From positions 248,001 to 312,000 of the forward strand of contig WACJ01000182.1 in NCBI GenBank assembly GCA_008973525.1: DNA of 64,000 bases. The letters are read 5' to 3'. The translations under genes were made by a program, and so were the position numbers. Positions 24,653 to 36,020 of the stretch are shown here, one piece after another. How positions within the stretch are numbered: the stretch's first letter is position 1; each line of letters starts with the position of its first letter. The notes below the pieces were generated by a model. It had not been told where the DNA came from and made no database searches. It worked only from the letters and a program-made list of their open reading frames with translations. The DNA is from Stenopsyche tienmushanensis. Lineage: Eukaryota > Arthropoda > Insecta > Trichoptera > Stenopsychidae.

Positions 24653-25583
24653 TTGAAGTGGAATAGCTTGCAGAAAGACTCACTACAGTCACTACAGTCA
24701 ACCCTCCTCCCTTTCCCCCCTTTTTTAGTTCTTTCCTATGTCGGTTTAAGATATGAAACTTGTGTTCTTCTGAAGCAGAAAATGGAAAAATATATGCTTT
24801 GCTTAGCTTGTCGCCATCATATAATGGTAATTATATTAGAAGCTGTAGTGAGTCAATCGCTCGGTTTGTCTAGTGCTCCCGATATCCAATTATTTAGAAG
24901 ATTTAAGAAGAACTGGGACAAAATTGATCAAAGTAATTTATGATACCACATCCTCAAAAATCAGTGTATCAACATCGAGATAATTATAAAGAGTTACTGA
25001 ATCTTTTCATCATTTACTTGGAAGGAATTCCTGAAAAAAGAGTTTTATTTAAGATGCCTGCTGATCTTCACCGTAGCTAAATTAATGGCTAAAGATATGT
25101 GTTACTTGATTTTTTTTAAAATTTAAATATCAGTTTAAACTGACGAAAAAGGAAATGAAAACAGTTAAAGATATTTGTCCTTTTATAGTCGTAATATACA
25201 TAAAATACTGGTTTCAAATCCCTGTCGGATATTCAGCACCAAGAAACGATTTACAATTAATAAAATATTTGATATTCTTTGAAAATATAAACCAAACAAT
25301 GGTCAAAGTTGCCATGAAAAAAATACTGGGCCATTTATGGTACTTGTCGGAAGAATTGGTATCTATTGCATTTTTTGACGACGAACTTTCAGTTAAAGAT
25401 AAGCAAAACATGGTAGATGCACTAAGAATCGAAGGTGTAGAAGATTGTTCGAAAAGAAAAAGCATTGATATTGAACACATCACCGAAAAAAGAATAGAAG
25501 ACATTATGACTAGCAATTATTTACTATTTTTCCAGATACTGTGTATCTCATCACAGTTTTTGAATAAAGATGTTGAAACTTGA
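24653..25583 (+). pseudogene. Relic of an unclassified transposon-associated protein
   Basis: Frames at 24653-24943 and 25155-25583, with degenerate sequence between, read as one protein. The first ends with VLLKQKMEKYMLCLACRHHI, then LSSAPDIQLFRRFKKNWDKI. The middle gives YKELLNLFIIYLEG and FKLTKKEMK. The second has YIKYWFQIPVGYSAPRNDLQ and HLWYLSEELVSIAFFDDELS, and ends with FFQILCISSQFLNKDVET. I recall similar uncharacterised proteins, often multicopy, in arthropod and cnidarian genomes, but cannot name the superfamily. Stops and frameshifts lie at 24941 and between 25000 and 25150. A candidate terminal motif follows at 25681-25691. Confidence 0.6.
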
Positions 25584-25607
25584 AAGGATGAATCTGCAAT
25601 ATTTTTT

Positions 25608-25691
25608 TAGGGTGGAAAAACAAATTAGGGGTTAACCGGTCGAATATTTGAAAAAAAATGTTTTTGACCCAAATAAGGACCACCCTAATAT
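25608..25691. repeat. Candidate terminal region with inverted TTAGGGTGG
   Basis: TTAGGGTGG at 25608 and CCACCCTAA at 25683-25691 are inverted copies. The second is preceded by AATAAGGA, giving a tip AATAAGGACCACCCTAA, a kind of end I associate with insect DNA transposons. It lies about 100 bp after the stop of the preceding relic, so it may be that element's right end. No left end was found. Confidence 0.45.
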
Positions 25692-27931
25692 ATAATATAA
25701 ACATTTCTTTTAAGAAGCGCCAATACTTGGGGATTTCATTATCATTCATGGTGGATAGCATCGTAAATTGTTCTATCGCATTAGGTGTCATTCAATTCGA
25801 GCGAAAAATGTTCAAAATTTATGTGTGAATGGGGTTGATTGCCTTGAAATGAAAATAGTGGGTACATCAAAATGGGGTTAATTTGAATAACGAGCATGAG
25901 AATTGCGGATTATTTTTTCGGCAAATGAGACATTTATATACGCACGGGGAGGGTTTATTCAAATATATTTTCGTGCCAAATCGTCCGGCGTTAAGTAAAG
26001 CGATTATTTTCCTTTCGAGTTAACTGCCATTTTTCAATCTCTGCTCAAATGTATTGTAATTTATTTAAATTGGGCCAAAAGTTATTGCAGAAGTATCCCT
26101 AGCGACAGGTTATTTTTGCATCTGTCTTTATTCATCGTGATGGAATGGAAATAATGACCGTTTTGTATGCAGAAGGCGAGGTTTTTTTTTCTAACGAACG
26201 TGTCAAGGATTTTTCAATATATTTGCACACTAACCAAAGAATAAAATTTCCATAAATATTGGCGCGAAAACAAAATATTTCATGTTTTTATACGCACAAA
26301 TGAATGTACATTTGTATAAGTACACAAAATTATGGTAATAGATGAGGCTCATGGCGAAAAAAATGTTGACATCCTCCTATCTGCCTAAGCATCCTTAGGG
26401 AAAATCGATAAAAATATTATACAAAAAATCATTCATACCAACTTAAATCGAAAAAAGCCCTTGAAAAATCCACGCAAAGAATTAAATTCGTCAATGCCTT
26501 TCATATGGATATTTGCAATTTATATTTTCGAAAATAAAAAAAAACATCTCCGGAAAAATCGCGCTCAAATCATCCAGGAAAAGATTTGAAAAATTTATTT
26601 TATGGTAATAAATAACGAAAGTATTATGCAATTGTTGCTCAACACATTCGAGAATAAATTTGCAGGAGTGTTAAATTTTACAACTCTCTCCGGAAAATGG
26701 ATCCATCCTGATGGATAAAAATAAAGTCGAAATTTTCTCCACAAGTTTATTCATTCGATAAGGAGGGCCACATGTGTGGCTCCATCGTCAGTACATAAGA
26801 ACGACTTCTCATCAGGACTTCCGAAAATGCGAGAGTGATCGTCTGAAACGGTTTTTTTTAGGGGTGGAAAATGGAAAATGTAACACATTCCACACTAGTG
26901 GACCACCTGAAAGCAATTTACGCACGTTTTTCACAAACATTCTTTTCCGCGCTCAAAGCAAATGCACAACAACAAATAAGCGAAAATTCGTAAAAGTATA
27001 GAAATTATTATAAAGCCTTATTTTTTACCCGAGAAATATATCGGTTGCGGGCGACAAGCCCTGATAATCTAGGGCTTATTTTTTCTTACAGTGACCCAGT
27101 TTTTTCATTATATTCGGACGCTTTCAAACGAAAAATATGACATCTAATATTAAATTCATGTATATTTATAATATTTGCCGAAAGAATCCTTTCGCTGGAA
27201 AATTTCCCGTCCAAATTTAAATAATAACGTCGTTTAATCTCCAAAAAGCTTCATATCCACGAAAGCGTGAACGTATACATATTTTTGTATTTTGATTACT
27301 GATTATAGAGGCTTTGTATTTTTTCTGGCTCGTCAAAACGGAAACAATGCATTAGCATACTATTAATTAAACATGATCGTTAAATTTCAAGCAATTTGAT
27401 GAAACGTTTTAATGCTTTGGTCATAATGGTATTCCATTTCATTACATGGAAATTTATATGTGTTTGATTGTATGATTTTTATATTTGTGTTACATCGAGC
27501 TTCTGATATAATGAATAAAGCTTTTTCCAAAATTACTTGTACTTTTTTGGAAAAAAAATAATATCCATATTTATTTGATGTTAAATTTATGGATATCACT
27601 TATAATATCTTCAAATCAATGAAAGATCATTGAATTTTATTATTTATTATTGTAACTCAGATCAAGAGTGCCTGGGTCCAAGATCCAAGTTCAAGGACTG
27701 TATAGCGCCTCACACTATGGCAATTCAATCCCAGGATCCCGGGATCTTGGACAGTTTCAAATTGTCATATTAACCTTTCCCTACCGGTGATGTATTTACT
27801 ACACCTCGACTCTAATAATGGGAATATCGATATGAAATATAATAGATACGGGGCTCAGAATTTTTATATTCCTCCGTAATATAATTACAAATCACATCAA
27901 AGTATTATAGTATATAAGTATTCATCTGCAG
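25692..27931. other. Unique DNA
   Basis: No transposon ends or coding relics between 25700 and 27600; composition varies, with less AT-rich runs around 25900-26250 and 26650-26950. At 27676-27686 and 27742-27752 there is a perfect 11-bp inverted repeat (GTCCAAGATCC). Confidence 0.4.
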
Positions 27932-28310
27932 CGTTGGAAATAAATTATTTGTCGGGAAATCGGGAATTTTCCTATTTTTGGTCCGTGTCTCAGCAGAAAG
28001 GAATTTTATCTGTTCACATTGATGGTTTATATACGAAAATGTGTGCTAACGCAGTCATCAACTTGAACTAGCATTTAAATATCTGTTTCAGCAGCAGGTT
28101 GTTTGGCTACAAAAATCAGATCCAGACTAAATGTCGAAACACTTGATGCTTTAATGTTATTTCGATTTTTATCTTTTCTTAAATAAATAAAATTATTTCG
28201 CCTTGAAATTATTTTTTATATTAAACAAATGGACTTATTAGTAATATTTGAAATGAATCCCGGGATTGAAATTTTAGTTGGGGATTGGATTCCCTACTTA
28301 CACTGTATGG
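27932..28310 (+). mobile_element. hAT element, deletion derivative 1
   Basis: Begins CAGCGTTGGAAATAAA and ends near GGGATTGGATTCCCTAC. The right 100 bp match the element at 62863-63145, including TTATATTAAACAAATGGACT and the CCCGGGATT words typical of one insect hAT group. It holds only the tail of the transposase. No convincing 8-bp target duplication was found, so the boundaries are approximate. Confidence 0.6.
28082..28186 (+). pseudogene. hAT transposase C-terminal dimerisation tail
   Basis: An open frame of 34 codons to TAA reads SVSAAGCLATKIRSRL then NVETLDALMLFRFLSF. This corresponds to the end of the hAT C-terminal dimerisation domain (usually RxFSxAGxxxTxxRxRLxxxxLDAL). Upstream the frame is broken and the rest of the transposase is deleted. 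Confidence 0.8.
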
Positions 28311-28728
28311 ATTCGTTCGTGATCGGATCGTGGGAAATTCATATAAGATAATGAAGATGATGAATGAGGAATAGTCGACGTTATTTTCAAGATATTTGCT
28401 TTCTTCAGATAGAGAGTGATCACAACTACGAGATTACTAAGGGGCCAGCGGAAAGATCACGTCTTTCCACGCCCAAGGACATCCATCGACTTTTCCCTGC
28501 ATATCCACTTCTTGACCTTCGTTTTCACAGTAATAAAATTAAACATGAACGGCACATATGATATAAAATTTAAGATATTGATTTTATTGGAAATTTTGGG
28601 AGTCCCAGTCTGCGAATATAAAAAATATATGAGATAAGATAAACTAAACCAAATTTTATATATAATAATGACTTAACAAAGATTACATATAGATTAGATA
28701 TACAAAATTCAATCATACTGGTTTTCGC
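28311..28728. other. Unique spacer
   Basis: About 400 bp between the hAT tail and Kolobok copy B; overlapping frames of 65-73 codons have no recognisable content. Confidence 0.4.
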
Positions 28729-28732
28729 TTAA

Positions 28733-29654
28733 GGCGTCTTCTCACTTTACAAATTTAAAAAAAATCGATTTTTATTTTTTTTTAAATTTTGAATGTACAT
28801 ATCTTCAAAAATGTTATATCCAAATTTCATAAAGATCGAACGAGTTTAACTACATTTTTGGGCGACCGTTAGGTGACTACCTGAGAGCACCCGGCTGCAT
28901 ACGTATTGTTCAGACTCATGGTGCAAGTACAAGAAAGTGGTAAAAATACATCAGATAGAAACTTTCAAACATCCTTCTGCTCTAGCTGAAGATATTCGCG
29001 AGGTTTTGAAACCGAATTATGAAGATCTTCGGAGGAAATACCCAAAATAACAACGAGTGTTTCAACAGCTGTGTCTGGGCAATTTTTCTGCAACCAAAAC
29101 TTTAAACGCGTTTATCGCAAAACAAGGTTTTTCGGTGGCTTGTTGATGAAATTTCGGAAACTATCCGGCCGATTGTCATGAAATTTGAATGACATGTTCT
29201 TCATAGTTATGGCTATAGCGCATATTATCAGATTTTTGAAATTTTGATTTTAAGTAAATTTTTTTTACAAAAAACTGCAAAAAAAACGCGTTTTTTTACT
29301 TTTTCGTAAAACGTGCGACATTTTGTTATTTTCGCAAATATCGAAAATTTGATGATATGCGCTATAGTCACTGATATACTGAATCTAAAACTGTTTTATT
29401 TTTTTGTTTTAAATGACCCATCTCGGAGATACTATCAACAAGCCACGAACATAACATTTCTACGCGGGTTTTTCGATGCTACTGTTTTATTATAATAATT
29501 GTTCAAAAAAAGAAAAATATTTTTTTTTCATGTACTTGAAAGATGTGTTTATTACATAAGATCCATTTTATTTCATAATTTTTAGCGAAAATCCTCGAAA
29601 AAAAATCGTGAAAATAGCCTAATATTTTTGAGGCGCCTAAAGTGAGAAGACGCC
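28733..29654 (+). mobile_element. Kolobok-like deletion derivative, copy B
   Basis: A 922-bp element flanked by TTAA (28729-28732, 29655-29658) with the same 17-bp inverted ends as copy A. On the plus strand, 28919-29090, the transposase relic reads WCKYKKVVKIHQIETFKH, PSALAEDIREVLKPNYEDL and then, one frame over from 29040, TQNNNECFNSCVWAIF. The segment expected between EDL and TQN is missing in both copies, so both descend from one deleted founder. A 60-codon frame conserved in both copies (29313-29495 here) is a by-product of their similarity, not a gene. Confidence 0.75.
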
Positions 29655-29658
29655 TTAA

Positions 29659-31221
29659 GTCGAAAAAAGAACCGAAAAAAACCGATATTTTTGAACCGGT
29701 TTGTTTTCTATTTCTTCTTTGTTTTCTTTTTGTCCGTGAAAATTTATTGGATATATTTTTATTATTATTTAACATTATAAAACCTCAATACTTTACACAT
29801 TGCATATAGTTTACATACTAATTTTTAATGTAATTATTAAATATTTCTAGTGAAAATCTTAACATTAATTACGCTGCGTCCCACATCGATTTTGATTATT
29901 CTAGGGCAGTTTTATTTTTACAATGCTGTATCGTTATCTACGATATTTGTTTCTTGGTACTTGGGGCTTTTTTAACCTCAAAGTTTTTCTTGGGGTGTAA
30001 TGGATAACGATTATAGAAATAAGGCAGTAAAAACGAACGATGTGATTACAAGCACTTTTATTCGAATTTTGTGTGTGTGGAAAGCGGAAAGCGTGACGAA
30101 GCGGAAGTGGTACGAGGACCCACACGTGACCTTGAGGGTTTCCTTCGGCGCCAGGGCAGGGCGGAAAATCCGGAGAAACCGGATGCGGACCGCGAGCCAC
30201 GCTTGGCCCACCCTGGTTTCGGACGCGAGGCAAAAAATCTTTCCGGTTGTACGTTGACTCTGGTTAAGCATTTGCATGGTACGCTCCCCGGGTAATGTAT
30301 TGTAATTTATCGGTCTCAAACGAATAGCATTTTTCCCAACAGGAGGGCAATCATCCCGACAAATCGGTTCATCCACGCTAGGGTCACGGCTGTTCGGGCC
30401 GATATGCCTCGGTCATTTATTTTCCTACGCCCGCTTAAATAATGAATTATTAAAACTCTGCGTGGTGTTTCCCGGAACTGGGACCGATATCCTCGCAAAG
30501 ATTATCATCGGGAGCCATCGCATCCCGGAATACGTCGCTTTCGAACACCGACCGAAAAAACGCCGAGAAAATCAATTCTTGGTTTTCACGCCCGGCGAAC
30601 AACCCCCATGGAAATTATATGTGTCAATAATAAATCACTTTGTATGTGAACCGAAAAGTTTTCCATGAATGAAAGTTCGGCCTGTAATCATTCGGATTAT
30701 ATATGTTGAAATACTAATGGCGGAGCCTTTGAAAAAAAAAACTTCCATAACTCAAATATGATGGAAAGCAAAATGTATTCTAGTTGAAGAAACTTGAGCA
30801 ATACGCATAAAAGGTTTTTTGGGGCATACGAAAACGTACGCACACATGCACTCTTTCGCATGAATTGTATTTCATTCGAATCATAATCTTCTTTCTCGTT
30901 TCTTTTTTATCATTTTTGTCAACAAACATTTTGTATTTATCAAAATTTATTACAAAAAATCCCATTCATAAATAATGGTTATTACATTATGATAATATAC
31001 AATACACGACAATCTTTACATCCCACAACTTTCTCCCTTTATTTCAAACAGGACCATATATTCTAAATTGAGTATCATTGACTTCAAGGACTCAAATACA
31101 AGAAGAAAATACAAAAATAAAACATATATGTTATATGCCTCAGTAAATTTTATATAATATAAGTATATCTAAGATATTTAAAGCATTGTTTAATTCTTAT
31201 TCATAATAATTCTATCATAAC
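29659..31221. other. Unique DNA with a pronounced GC-rich island (29990-30670)
   Basis: The island is the most GC-rich long unique stretch of the window. Overlapping frames of 60-121 codons exist on both strands, as expected by chance in GC-rich DNA; none has a domain I know. It could be a promoter or first-exon region or conserved non-coding DNA. The flanks are AT-rich; 29660-29700 contains GAACCG words like those at 37510. Confidence 0.4.
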
Positions 31222-31225
31222 TTAA

Positions 31226-32439
31226 AGGGGGGCAATCCCTTTAGACGCTCGAAATGAGTCGTTTTTCATGATTTTTTTAAAGGTGATAAAATAATCGTAT
31301 CATTTTAAATTATTGACATTATTTTACTACAACCTTAAAGTACTAATTTATTTAATTTTTTTAAAAACACAGAACAAAACTGGCGGAGTTATAAGGTATT
31401 CTATCAGTCGCCTATTCGCGTGATATCAAACGGTTCGCCACTTGTCGAAGGTTTCCTGTTGAACTGAAATAGAAAATGGAAATATTTTTTGATTTTTAAT
31501 ATATATAAGCAATCAACTAAGCTATAAAAAAATTATAATAAAAAAAATATATAACTTTTTTTTTCTTTATAATTTTCTTGATAATTTTTACATCAAAAAA
31601 ATTATTTATTTACGCGAAAATCTTAAAATTTTAGCTTAGTTGACTAGATAATATTATAGTGAGAAATATCCCAAAATTTCAGTCAGATCGATCAACAACT
31701 TTTTAAGCTACAACTGGCGAACATTTTGAAAATGCAGTTTCGAGATAATCTCGTTTGAAGTTTTAATGCGATAAAACTATCAAATTTAGTGATTTACCGA
31801 TCAATTAATGATTCCAGGTGCATACAATAGATCTTCAGCTTTCTGAAAAAGTTGATTATCTTCACCTAACTGTTGATTTTGGGCTATACGAGCTGCTTTT
31901 GTCTCAGAAAGACTCTTACGGTTCTACCTCACTACCCGCGCTTCATCAGTATTTTCAGCAAAGATTTTACAGTAGGTGCCAATAATTATATTTAATGTAT
32001 TTATCATCTTCAAAATGAAGCTGTTGTCATTATTAAATATCCCAGCAGCAATGTATGTTAATATTTCTATGATTTTTACACCAGAATGCAGGTACTTTGG
32101 AGCCAGTCGCCAAACCGTCGAGCTAAAACATTCATTAGCATTTTGGGTATTGGCACTCAAGCATATTTGAAGTAATTCATCCCTGGACAAATCTTTATAA
32201 ATCGGTAAAAGATGCTGTTTTATCTCATGGCCAAGAAATGGAATCAGATCTTCAAGCTTTGGATATTTTTTAAAGCAATAATTTTCTGCCATTCGCACCT
32301 GCTTTTGACTCCAGTCGCGTTCCCATGGTGTCTTTTTTTTAAATTCCTCGAACTTCTGTACCTTTGGTTCCTTTACTAAGATATTTTGACATTTAAGCTT
32401 CGAAAATTCAACCACATTCAAATACCACAAATATCCCCT
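31226..32439 (-). mobile_element. Kolobok-like element, copy C
   Basis: A 1214-bp element starting AGGGGGGCAATCCC and ending ATATCCCCT, flanked by TTAA at 31222-31225 and 32440-32443. Short AGGGG-type tips and TTAA duplications are the known hallmarks of Kolobok. The minus strand carries the C-terminal part of the transposase; the N-terminal part is deleted. An 11-bp inverted pair (TCAACTAAGCT, near 31515 and 31635) lies in the 3' non-coding part. About 550 bp after the coding part are shared with copy D. Confidence 0.7.
31801..32430 (-). pseudogene. Kolobok-like transposase, C-terminal portion with one in-frame stop
   Basis: The frame runs from 32430 to a TAG at 31924-31926 (168 codons) and continues in the same frame to a stop at 31801. 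Landmarks: WERDWSQKQV, FKKYPKLEDLIPFLGHEIKQ, LLPIYKDLSRDELLQICLS, NTQNANECFSSTVWRLAPK, HSGVKIIEILTYIAAGIFN, and after the TAG, SETKAARIAQNQQL and AEDLLYAPGIIN. The TQNxNExF...W...PK block and the LLYxxGI ending are features I know from insect proteins annotated as Mutator-like transposase domain proteins; with TTAA ends, Kolobok is the better name. The N-terminal catalytic part is missing. Confidence 0.75.
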
Positions 32440-32443
32440 TTAA

Positions 32444-34576
32444 ACCATCATAGCATAGCAGCAAAAATATAATTATTTAATGCATCTATTATTACCATTT
32501 ACCATTTGTAGATAGCAAGCAAGATCGTCTATAATACAAAGAATAAAATTAGATCATAAAAAATATGATTATTATATATGTATATATATATATATATTAG
32601 AAGAGTTCCCTATTAATTTGGAGAGGGTTGTTTTTCTTTCACAAATTATCCACCCCAGTTGGTCCTGGAGTTGATGACGTATCAATAGGAGGCCAAATTG
32701 CATAAGAAGCTGCCAACATAATTATGCCGGATCGCTTTATTTACCTCGGCAATTTCCATTTTCCATACAAGCCTCACGTAGAGCTGAATAGGCATAAATT
32801 CACAGGGATCCACTTTGACAGCGATAATGAATTTCTCTCACTTGCTGTGGAATAAATGAGATAAATTAGAGGTCTTGGAGTATCTCACAAAATGGGATGC
32901 TGTGGAAGATAGACGAATTCACTGGAGATAATTGTTGCACACTGACTTCCTTGTGCTTCCTCCGGGCTCCTCTGATATCACTTTGCATAATTGACGCACC
33001 TTCGCTTATATAAGCCGCTCAGTTGTATAAATAACCACTAGAAAGACAAATTATATAAATAAGTACATCCCAAGTGTGCAGAATGTGATATAAAGCCTCG
33101 GAGTGACGTGGGAGTTTATATAGAACCGGCTAAAAGGGCACCAACCCTTATTTAATATTGTAGATTAAATAAACAAGGTTTGTATTGAATAAGTGATCTA
33201 TAAGAATATTTATACATTCGCTTATTATAGGATGTTTTCCACATTCTAATAATCACCTAACAAAAACTTATAATTTTATTGAGTGATGTGCTTTATTCGC
33301 GCATTTATATTATCACCATCACGTCATTTTTTACATAAACAATACACAAGATATCGATTCTTTTGCTCCTGCTTTAGAAGGAAATGATAATCAGACAAAA
33401 GACTCATTCAACAAGCAGCGACGAATAGTAAGCAATTAAATAAATAAACACAAGAAGGCAATGAATAACCACCATGTGAAAATATACTTTCATAGAAAAA
33501 AAATCATATAGAGATCGCCTATATTCGATGATGGATATAGCACCTGAAGAATTTGAATTTTTCATATTATACATAGTCTGGATTCAAACGTAAGATGAAA
33601 AATCCGATGGAACATAGGTAATTTTTTGTAATACGAAGTCAACTTTGTTTGCAGTGTTAAACGATTCTCTCTGCTGTTCAGTAATTAGATGCTTCAAAGT
33701 AGATAAAAAGTTTTCAGCTGTGTAAGAAACAAACTTAATTAAAAAAATGTAATATGTACACGAGCAAATGTATCCTGTGGCACAAATTATTGCATATAAA
33801 AAACGCCTTGCTTCCTTCCAAGCCATGAATTTTAATCAAAGTCCCGAAAATTCAAGTTTTCACCGCATCTTATGCATAGATAATTAGGAAAATTTCCCGG
33901 AAATTTGTATGCATCCGCCGGTAGGGAAATTCTGGAAGCATTTGTTGTTTGCAAAGTGCAGATGCGTAGCGGGAGTTTTCTGATAACAAATGGGCTTCAT
34001 TAGAGAGGCAGTTTCGGCGGGAACATTCGTGCAAAACATCCTCAAGCCTACATCGAAAACGTTAAAGCTTATTATTGTTACCATTTCTGTGTGATGCCGT
34101 CGTAATAACCGGAATTTATCATCATTTTCTCGGCGAATAATGCGGTATAAATTACAAATATCCGCGACTCTGCGCCCCCCCTCAGCGCTAATATTCATTT
34201 AAACTTTGAACGACGCGGCCCCTAACGTGTTAACTGCAACCATTCCATTTTGGAACACGATACGGAAGAAGATAATTATTTTGAATTTCGTTCAGAATAT
34301 CTAATCTCCGGAACGGGATATTTAGGGATGAATTTCATTATGGAATGATACATAAATTTCCTATGAATTTCCCCAATTATATATTTTTTAAAAGTGTTCA
34401 ATAACAACATTTTTAATACCATTTCAATACGTTTGTAAACAATGAAATGCATTAATACTAATATTTTTTATCGTGATAAATCCAACTTCAAGCAGCATAT
34501 ATCGTTAAAAGGTACAATTTTAATTCATCTCTAAAATCATTTTAATGCAATCGGATACCTCTTCGATTTCTATATA
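32444..34576. other. Unique DNA and a TA repeat
   Basis: A TA microsatellite lies at 32576-32600. The parts 32620-33020 and 33850-34330 are less AT-rich and could be host non-coding DNA. At 33272-33288 TTTATTGAGTGATGTG resembles the right end of the mariner-type MITE at 40649. No coding relic was recognised. Confidence 0.4.
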
Positions 34577-35373
34577 TTAGGTTGTCTCATAAATTTCTTT
34601 CGCAAATGAACACAGATCTAATCATAGCCATGGTTGAAGAAAACCCGCGATATATTGTTCGCGAAATAGCTAACAAGTTAGAAATTTTACGAACATTCGT
34701 CCATAATCATCTGATAAAATTGGACTACATCAATCGTTCAGATGTGTGGCTTCCTTATGAACTGACTGACTCAAATAAACTTCGGCGTATTTCAAAATGC
34801 GATCTTCTTCTTCAACGACATAATAGCCAACCTTTTTTGAAGAGACTTGTCACTGGAGATGGAAGTTGGATACTCTATGAGAATATCCAATGTAAACGGT
34901 CTCGGACCAAGGGTACAGAAGCTTTAATTGTAGCTAAACATGGCATACATCCAAAAAAAGTTTTGCTATGCATTTGGTGGAACTGGAAGGGAATAGTATA
35001 TTATGAGCTACTTTAGCAAGGTAAAACGATTAATTCAACAAAATATTGTTTCCAATTAAACTGGAATGTTTTACTTCATCCTCCATGCTTTCCGGACATT
35101 ACCCCTTCAGATTATTATTTATTTCTTTCATTGAAAAATTCTTTACGTGGTAAAATTTTTAATTCAAAAAATGATCTAAAAATGTACCTTGATCAATAAT
35201 TTGCCAACAAACCTGGAAAATTTTGGCAAGAAGGCATTATGAGGCTTCCGAAGAAATGGAGAAAGGCAATAGAACAGAATGGATCATATATTATTCAATA
35301 AATTTTGATGTAATACAAATTATTGTTTATTTTTTTCTTAATATGAAAACGAAAGAAAATTATGGGACACCCT

Positions 35374-35375
<2 letters not shown>
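34577..35375 (+). mobile_element. Mariner deletion derivative
   Basis: A 799-bp element with TA at 34575-34576 and 35376-35377 and roughly 25-bp inverted ends (TTAGGTTGTCTCATAAATT on the left; three or four mismatches). It carries a shortened mariner transposase. The right end lies next to a TA microsatellite, so part of the target site is ambiguous. Confidence 0.85.
34606..35301 (+). pseudogene. Mariner transposase with two large deletions
   Basis: The first ATG at 34606 starts MNTDLIIAMVEENPRYIVRE, which is already within the second helix-turn-helix; about 80 N-terminal residues of a normal mariner transposase are absent. Then follow DVWLPYELTD (the WVPHEL motif), VTGDGSWILYEN with the first catalytic Asp, and WWNWKGIVYYELL before a TAG at 35014. 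After it LNWNVLLHPPCFPDITPSDY supplies the third catalytic Asp, and the C-terminus ends NGSYIIQ and stop. The block with the second Asp (HDNxxPH) is deleted, so it cannot be active. Confidence 0.85.

Positions 35376-35402
<27 letters not shown>
35376..35402. repeat. TA microsatellite
   Basis: An uninterrupted run of TA dinucleotides directly at the right end of the mariner element. Confidence 0.95.
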
Positions 35403-35404
<2 letters not shown>

Positions 35405-35439
35405 TATTTTAATTATCAAAATATTGACAAATAGCCGGG

Positions 35440-35575
35440 TGTTCGAAATGACCGAATATTGTGTGCTATCGACAGTGTTTATTTATTTAAATACAAGTTT
35501 CATACACGCAGCGACGGTCTTCACAGATAAGTTGATTTAATCAAGTGGCGGACATACAAATATAACATCAAAGTT
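35440..35575 (+). repeat. RY repeat, copy 2
   Basis: Matches 16100-16260 on the opposite strand over about 130 bp, including TCGACAGTGTTTATTTATTT, GCGACGG and AAGTGGCGGACA. Neighbouring sequence is not shared. Confidence 0.7.
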
Positions 35576-35754
35576 TTTAATGATTTTAAATTAGCTCACA
35601 ACTCAAATGGTTAGACTTTGCAACGATTCAACTATTAATTTTTTACGCAGTTCGTGATATGGAGACATGCAATTCTTAGCTTTTGAGAAGAGTTGCCAGA
35701 TTTAAAAACAATTCCATTCGCCCATCGCCATAAACACACTCACATTATGACGGT

Positions 35755-35900
35755 TGTAACTTGTACTAGTGTTAATTTTAGATTTTTTTTAATGCGCATT
35801 CGCATAAAAAAAAACTTTGTGCTCTATAGAAAAATGAAAGATAGGTTCTATTATTTTTGGAAACCGCATAACTTCAAAATCGCATAAAAACAGAGTATAT
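35755..35900 (+). repeat. PG-family fragment
   Basis: Shares GTGCTCTATAGAAAAATGAA-like sequence, TAGGTTC, ACCGCATAACTTCAAAATCG and CATAAA words with 60170-60260 of the PG copy at 59611. Neither end of the element is present. Confidence 0.5.
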
Positions 35901-35925
35901 TATATAGGATTTCAGATTAAGAATT

Positions 35926-36020
35926 ATGAGGTCAGTCCAAAAGTTTGTGCGCATTTTTGGGAAAATTTTAAATAGTGTCAATAACACTCAATATCTAATC
36001 GTCGACTTCGAAAGCATCTT
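35926..36020 (+). repeat. Isolated mariner 5' end
   Basis: GAGGTCAGTCCAAAAGTTTG and TGCGCATTTTT match the first about 90 bp of the outer mariner at 8259. No transposase or right end follows. Confidence 0.7.

Noticed and set aside
2555..29495. A conserved 60-codon frame found at 2555-2737 and 29313-29495
   Set aside because: It is present only because Kolobok copies A and B are similar; it overlaps the foldback core and not the transposase frame.
33008..33045. A TATA box and initiator (TATATAAG with TCAGTT)
   Set aside because: The spacing is about half the usual distance, and nothing downstream looks transcribed.
34582..34608. A start at 34582 for the mariner frame
   Set aside because: That codon is TTG within the terminal inverted repeat; the first ATG is at 34606, and the true N-terminus is deleted anyway.
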